Below are positions 31,984 through 36,024 of a DNA stretch of 36,024 nt, in pieces. Origin of the DNA: Candidatus Aquidulcis sp. (GTDB lineage: Bacteria; Chloroflexota; Anaerolineae; Anaerolineales; E44-bin32); contig DYJB01000009.1 of NCBI GenBank assembly GCA_020723365.1, positions 1-36,024 on the forward strand, given 5' to 3'. The notes below the pieces were generated by a model. It was not told where the DNA came from and ran no database searches. It was given only the letters and a program-made list of their open reading frames with translations. The translations under genes were made by a program, and so were the position numbers. The stretch's first letter is position 1. The number at the start of each line of letters is the position of its first letter.

Positions 31984-34446
31984 CTACGGGTAGTCCTGGT
32001 CCGGCTGCCAGATCAGCGAGGTCTTTCCGCAGCTGCTGCTGACGAAGAAGGTCGCCATCCCCTGCTTGAAGAGCTCTTCCCAGGCGTGCTTGCGGTCTTC
32101 GCTGTAGGGGAAGTTGACGAAGTCATTGTAGGGAGCAAAGACGATCGGGATCTCGAGTGTTTCGCCTGCCGCAAGGGCAGGGACCATGAACGTGCGGTAG
32201 TCGAACAGCCCGTAGGTCGTGTTGGTCATGAGCGGCTTCGATAGCTTCCAGAACATCGGCACCGGCCCCGTGAGACCGGGTCCTTCCACGCGGGCGCTGG
32301 CGCTGACCGTGCCCTTGCCGGTACACACCGGCGTCCCGGAGAATTTCGGGTTGGGTGAGATGCGCAGCGTCAACATCGGCATCTGGTACTCGCCGTCGGG
32401 GTCGGGCTTCACCGGGACGCCATTCGGTACGTAGCTCACGGATTCCGACAGCGCCTTCTGCGCTTCCAGCAACCCCGCCTGCAAGCCTTCCTTGAACTTG
32501 GCCTCGACCGTCTTCTGCCACTGCGCCTTGGCTTCCTCCAGCGCGATTCCGGTGAGCAGGCTCCCGTTGGCGGCCTTCGTCACCTCCTCCGGGATGCCGA
32601 CCTGCATGGCGGCCTGCTGCGCCAGGTAGTCCATGCCTTGGTTGACCAGCTGATCGAAGTTGGGGATGCTGGGGGGAATACCCATCGACGCCAGCGCGCC
32701 GTCGAGGATCGTCCCGAGGCACTGCTTGCCGCACAGCTCGCCCGGCACGAACTTGGCCACCAGGTTGACGACTTCAGCCTTCAGGTCGCTGTAGGCCTGA
32801 CTGATCCAGTTCAGCGCCCCGGTGGCGTAACTCCAAGCCTTCTCCAGCCAGCTCTTCTCCTCAGGCTTGGGCTGGCAGAACTTGTCGCCCACGTTGTATG
32901 TGATCTTCTGATCGAATGGGTAGGTGATGGTCGTCTGCTTGGTTACCAGGTAGCAGCCGGAGTGTCCGTTGTCAGGCGGATTGAAGGTCTTGTAGGAGAT
33001 GATCTCGATCAGGTAGGGCGATTCGATCTTGATCGTGGGCGTCGGCGTCGGGCATCCCGGGGCCGATGGGTCGTTCAAACAGTTGAGGTTGGGAACCTCG
33101 AGGTACCCGCCCCCTCCTGCAGTCCAGTCCATGCGCACGGCGTTGGAGGCCGGGCTGACTTGCGCTTCGCCGACGACCGGCAGGATGCGGAAGTAGAAGC
33201 CGGTGACCGGGAAGAGGTTCCCGCCGGGCGGCAGGAATGTCACCGGGTTGAAAGGCTCCTGGAGGACAGCCTGGGAGCCGATGGAGACGACTGCGCCGGG
33301 AGAGCCGGCGGGCGCCGGCGTCGCCGTGGCGGCGTTGAAGAACGGGATCTGGCTCGGTGCGGTGGTGATGTCTCCCTGGGTGACGCTGCCGGGCGGCAGC
33401 GGAGGGTTGACCGGCGTCAGATCGATGGAGAAGACGCAGTTGGCGCAGGTGACCGGCCACGAGGCGATCAGCCCGTCCGGCGCCAGCGCATCCGCCTCGC
33501 TTCCGGTCGGGAAGGGCAAGGCCGAAGCCTGGAGCACACCCGCCGTTGCGCCGGGGTAGGTAGTCTCCCACTTGAGGACGAACTTGAGGTCGGCGAGCGA
33601 CCCGGACGTGGACACGAGCGTAGCCCATTCGCCGAGATTGATCTCACCCGTCACGGGCGGGGAGCTGATCCGCGTTGAACCCCACAGGTTGGTCGTCCAG
33701 GGAGGCTGGTAGCTGATCGACAGCCCGGAGCCGACCACCCACAGATCGCTTGTCCGGGTCGACGTCGTCTGGCAGTAGCGATCCCACAGGCGGGTGCGGA
33801 CCTCGAACACGGATCCTGGCACGGCCGCGGGCAAGTCGAACAGATAGGCGCCCGGTGCGTCCCCCTGTCGCGCCGCCGTTCGCAGCGCAGGCCCGGTCCG
33901 CATCAGGACGTTGGAACCGAACATGACCTTCTGCCAACGCATCGGAACGAACTCGAGCTCGATAGTTTCCGGCGCCGACCGGCAGCCGGGGATGGTGAGC
34001 GATCCCGGCACCGACGAGGTCACCGGCCGAGGCGCGGAGGGAGCGGGGCGCGTCGGGGAGGGACCGGAGCCGCCGCCCGATGAGCCGCCGTCGAAACGGA
34101 AGCGGGCGGAGGCCGACATGTCGCCATCGGGACAGAAGGCCGTGACCTTGACCGTGCGGTTCTGCCCGGCCGATCCGGTGACATAGAACTCGCCGTCCAG
34201 GCTGCCGTCGCGGCCGATCGATCCCGAGCCGGCGGCGTCACCACCAACCTCGACGCCGCCGCCTGGACACCATCCGTTTCCGCTGAACGATCCGCTGGCC
34301 GCCGGGGGCGGGCCGCTACTGGGACTCAGGCTGAGGGAGGGCCCGTCCGACTGAGCCCGGGCTTCCGGCGCGGGGACCCACGCTGCGGCGAGAACGGCGA
34401 CCAGCAGCAGTGCGTGAACCAGGCGAACGCGGATCTGAAGAAGCAT
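31984..34446 (-). CDS. Large secreted protein of unknown function
   Basis: Predicted 820-residue exported protein. A Sec signal peptide with a cleavage site after ARA near residue 31 is followed by an Ig-like repeat with SLSLSPSSGPPPAASGSFSGNGWCPGG (no more than a pattern likeness to IPT/Ig-type adhesin repeats), a Gly/Ser/Pro linker (about 122-148), a long beta-rich region (about 150-520) with proline/threonine stretches, an alpha-helical middle (about 525-670) with the segment SMGIPPSIPNFDQL near 585, and a final beta-rich domain. About a dozen and a half cysteines are scattered through it, fitting disulfides outside the cell. No C-terminal anchor, sortase motif or catalytic motif is seen. 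ATG 34446 is chosen because GGGAGGT (34459-34453) lies 6 bases before it. I do not recognise the family. Confidence 0.8.
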   Translation of the reverse strand: MLLQIRVRLVHALLLVAVLAAAWVPAPEARAQSDGPSLSLSPSSGPPPAASGSFSGNGWCPGGGVEVGGDAAGSGSIGRDGSLDGEFYVTGSAGQNRTVKVTAFCPDGDMSASARFRFDGGSSGGGSGPSPTRPAPSAPRPVTSSVPGSLTIPGCRSAPETIELEFVPMRWQKVMFGSNVLMRTGPALRTAARQGDAPGAYLFDLPAAVPGSVFEVRTRLWDRYCQTTSTRTSDLWVVGSGLSISYQPPWTTNLWGSTRISSPPVTGEINLGEWATLVSTSGSLADLKFVLKWETTYPGATAGVLQASALPFPTGSEADALAPDGLIASWPVTCANCVFSIDLTPVNPPLPPGSVTQGDITTAPSQIPFFNAATATPAPAGSPGAVVSIGSQAVLQEPFNPVTFLPPGGNLFPVTGFYFRILPVVGEAQVSPASNAVRMDWTAGGGGYLEVPNLNCLNDPSAPGCPTPTPTIKIESPYLIEIISYKTFNPPDNGHSGCYLVTKQTTITYPFDQKITYNVGDKFCQPKPEEKSWLEKAWSYATGALNWISQAYSDLKAEVVNLVAKFVPGELCGKQCLGTILDGALASMGIPPSIPNFDQLVNQGMDYLAQQAAMQVGIPEEVTKAANGSLLTGIALEEAKAQWQKTVEAKFKEGLQAGLLEAQKALSESVSYVPNGVPVKPDPDGEYQMPMLTLRISPNPKFSGTPVCTGKGTVSASARVEGPGLTGPVPMFWKLSKPLMTNTTYGLFDYRTFMVPALAAGETLEIPIVFAPYNDFVNFPYSEDRKHAWEELFKQGMATFFVSSSCGKTSLIWQPDQDYP

Positions 34447-34608
34447 GATCACACCTCCCGGCGCATGGACGAGGGTTTCGAATGCGGGCGGATTCGGCGG
34501 AGTTGGGGACAGTAGCGGAGCGCGGGCACCGTGCCGCGCACGGCGAGGCCGCAGGATGGGACGAAGTCAGCGTGCCTGGGGGGCGTCGGCCCCATCCCAT
34601 GGGTCCTT

Positions 34609-34645
34609 GTGGAGATAATGGGCATTATACGCCCAATTTCTCCAC
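34609..34645 (-). promoter_or_regulatory. Operator-like dyad over the -10 box of the exoprotein gene
   Basis: Two 15-base arms (34609-34623 and 34631-34645) are inverted repeats matching at 13 of 15 positions, with outer GTGGAGA/TCTCCAC and inner GGGC/GCCC. The 7-base centre ATTATAC reads, on the minus strand, as part of GTATAAT: a perfect TATAAT at 34629-34624. A repressor bound here would block the promoter. No good -35 box is seen. Confidence 0.55.
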
Positions 34646-34763
34646 TAGTTGCGAGTGCGGGATCGACTTGGGGGGACGCGTGGGATGGCGTCATCCGCCT
34701 GTCCTGCGACGACGGCGTGGATTCCGGTCGAGGGCTCGGGCATCAGGCGAGACGAATGCCCGC

Positions 34764-34772
34764 TGGTATAAT
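34764..34772 (+). promoter_or_regulatory. Extended -10 promoter, leaderless, of recO
   Basis: TGG-TATAAT with the perfect -10 box ending 7 bases before ATG 34780; no ribosome binding site and no clear -35 box. Confidence 0.65.
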
Positions 34773-34779
34773 CCCGCGC

Positions 34780-35562
34780 ATGCCGAGCCGCGAGCGCCTC
34801 TACCGGACGGAAGCGGTCGTCTTGCGCCGGGGGGAATTCGGAGAGGCGGATCGCATCCTCACCGCCTACAGCCCGGAGCACGGCAAGCTGCGACTGGTGG
34901 CCAAAGGCGTGCGCAAAGCGCGCTCGCGCAAAGCCGGGCATCTCGAGCCTTTCACCCGCGTGGAGCTGCAGATCGCCCGCGGCCACGACCTGGACGTCAT
35001 CACCCAGGCGACGGCGCTCGATCTGCACCCGGGATTGCGCCAGGACCTGGAGCGTTTCGGCCACGCTGCCTACGTGGTCGAGCTGATGGATCGCTTCACC
35101 GTACAGGAAGGTGATGCCCGCGGGCTGTACCGGTTGCTGGTCGATACGCTTGAGCGGCTGGATGAGCCGTCCCAACCGGCGGCGGTCGTAGACTACTACC
35201 AGCTTCGCCTGCTCGACCTGCTCGGCTACCGCCCCGAGCTGTTCCGCTGCCTGGGCTGCGGCGCCGAGGTACGGCCTGCCGACCAATTCTTCTCGGCCGC
35301 CGCCGGCGGCGTCCTGTGCCCGGACTGTGGACGGCGTCGTCCGGAGGCGCGCCGCCTGTCCCTGGCCGCCCTCAAGGTGCTGCGACACTACCAGCGCAGC
35401 GCCTTCGCCAGCGCCATGGCGCCGCACGTGCGCTTCGAGGTGCTGGATGAGGCCGGGCTGGTGCTGGAAGCCTATGTGAGCTACCTGCTGGAGCGCCGCC
35501 TGCAGGCGCCCGTGTTCCTGCGCCAGGTCCGCCATCTCGAAGCTCAGGCGGCCGCAAAATGA
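34780..35562 (+). CDS. recO: DNA repair protein RecO
   Basis: Predicted 260-residue protein of the RecFOR pathway, which loads RecA onto single-stranded DNA covered by SSB. The N-terminal OB fold carries RTEAVVLRRGEFGEADRILTAYSPEHGKLRLVAKGVRK (seen as the usual start pattern across about 9-45), then KAGHLEPFTRVEL. A helical part follows, with a four-cysteine zinc site, Cys157/Cys160 and Cys180/Cys183, as in many RecO proteins. ATG 34780 fits the family start and the leaderless promoter; the frame is open upstream to 34531 but that part is intergenic. It is followed by glyQ after 34 bases, a common neighbour of recO. Confidence 0.94.
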   Translation: MPSRERLYRTEAVVLRRGEFGEADRILTAYSPEHGKLRLVAKGVRKARSRKAGHLEPFTRVELQIARGHDLDVITQATALDLHPGLRQDLERFGHAAYVVELMDRFTVQEGDARGLYRLLVDTLERLDEPSQPAAVVDYYQLRLLDLLGYRPELFRCLGCGAEVRPADQFFSAAAGGVLCPDCGRRRPEARRLSLAALKVLRHYQRSAFASAMAPHVRFEVLDEAGLVLEAYVSYLLERRLQAPVFLRQVRHLEAQAAAK

Positions 35563-35596
35563 CCCGGCTGGCAGGCCGGCCTCGGAGAGAGTGCTC

Positions 35597-36024
35597 TTGT
35601 CCAAACCGCCCCTGACCTTCCAGGATGTCATCCTCAACCTGCAGCAGTTCTGGAGCCGGCAGGGTTGTGTGCTTTGGCAGCCCTACCACACCGAGGTGGG
35701 AGCCGGCACGATGAACCCGGCCACCTCGCTGCGCGTGCTCGGCCCCGAGCCGTGGAACGTGGCGTACGTCGAGCCCTCCACCCGTCCGACGGACGGACGC
35801 TATGGCGAGAATCCCAACCGCTGGCAGCACTACTACCAGTTCCAGGTGATGCTCAAACCCGACCCGGGCAACCCCCAGGAGATCTACCTTCAGTCGCTCG
35901 TCGCCCTCGGCATCGACCCGGCCCGGCACGACATCCGCTTCGTGGAAGACAATTGGGCTTCGCCGGCTTTGGGCGCCTGGGGCCTGGGGTGGGAGGTCTG
36001 GCTCGACGGCCAGGAGATCACGCA
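35597..36024 (+). CDS. glyQ: Glycyl-tRNA synthetase alpha subunit (partial, runs off the window)
   Basis: First 142 residues of the class II alpha subunit that makes glycyl-adenylate with the beta subunit. Recognisable segments are LTFQDVILNLQQFW, GCVLWQPYHTEVGAGTMNP, PWNVAYVEPSTRPTDGRYGE, NRWQHYYQFQVMLKP and FVEDNWASPALGAWGLGWEVW. The start TTG 35597 is chosen because GGAGAG (35584-35589) lies 7 bases before it; GTG 35591 is in frame but has no room for a ribosome binding site. It probably shares a transcript with recO. Whether it is fused to the beta subunit cannot be seen. The alpha2-beta2 type is expected from this sequence rather than the alpha2 type. Confidence 0.95.
   Translation, partial: MSKPPLTFQDVILNLQQFWSRQGCVLWQPYHTEVGAGTMNPATSLRVLGPEPWNVAYVEPSTRPTDGRYGENPNRWQHYYQFQVMLKPDPGNPQEIYLQSLVALGIDPARHDIRFVEDNWASPALGAWGLGWEVWLDGQEIT

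Larger units (their letters stand above)
34447..34779. other. Divergent intergenic region, exoprotein gene to recO
   Basis: 333 bases. It holds the exoprotein leader (about 170 bases, with a 6-bp hairpin at 34529-34543), a 37-bp operator-like dyad with a minus-strand -10 box (34609-34645), and the recO promoter (34764-34772). No coding sequence is supported in it. Confidence 0.5.

Overview
The window is a GC-rich bacterial chromosome segment of ordinary housekeeping and accessory genes. I see no phage, transposase, integrase or CRISPR array. Gene content and style suggest a member of Chloroflexota, probably Anaerolineae-like: many proline-rich lipoproteins, duplicated peptide ABC transporters, a REC-Roadblock regulator, and TANAAT -10 boxes lying directly before start codons. 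That assignment is inference.

Layout. 1-500: 3' end of a 23S rRNA and a complete 5S rRNA, ending in a hairpin. 938-2392: GT-C type membrane glycosyltransferase. 2517-6704 (minus): MacA-like adaptor, ABC ATPase, FtsX-type permease and a small lipoprotein, with stop/start overlaps. 7017-8255: LysN-like PLP aminotransferase. 8806-9252: small response regulator, convergent with a SUMF1-domain lipoprotein (9311-10363). 10459-12940: DUF3054 membrane protein, GT1 glycosyltransferase and SRPBCC protein; the last two end in long hairpins containing their stop codons. 13023-15953: ECF sigma factor, membrane anti-sigma factor and Nudix hydrolase with 4-base overlaps, then trmD. 15964-27195: peptide-transport region (two binding proteins, permease pair, two DppD/DppF pairs) with a membrane cytochrome c gene in the middle. 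27606-28646: REC-Roadblock regulator. 28698-31895: tRNA-Gln(UUG), glmU, CorC/TlyC-type CBS protein, cytidine deaminase. 31984-34446 (minus): 820-residue secreted protein of unknown function, with an operator-like dyad upstream. 34780 to the end: recO and the start of glyQ.

How it works together. Two expression styles are visible. Genes inside operons have purine-rich ribosome binding sites or ATGA-type coupling. Several first genes (9311-10363, 10459, 13023, 27606, 34780) instead have a -10 box only 7-13 bases before the ATG and no ribosome binding site, which predicts leaderless or nearly leaderless mRNAs.

Most interesting points: the leaderless/extended -10 pattern; the stop-codon hairpins; the cytochrome c with an additional CX4CH motif inside a peptide-transporter locus whose four ATPases all carry a C-terminal four-cysteine motif; the REC-Roadblock regulator; the unknown 820-residue exoprotein with its dyad; and the sigma/anti-sigma/Nudix unit. 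I found nothing that can be firmly called a new system. The transporter/cytochrome locus and the exoprotein gene are the best candidates.
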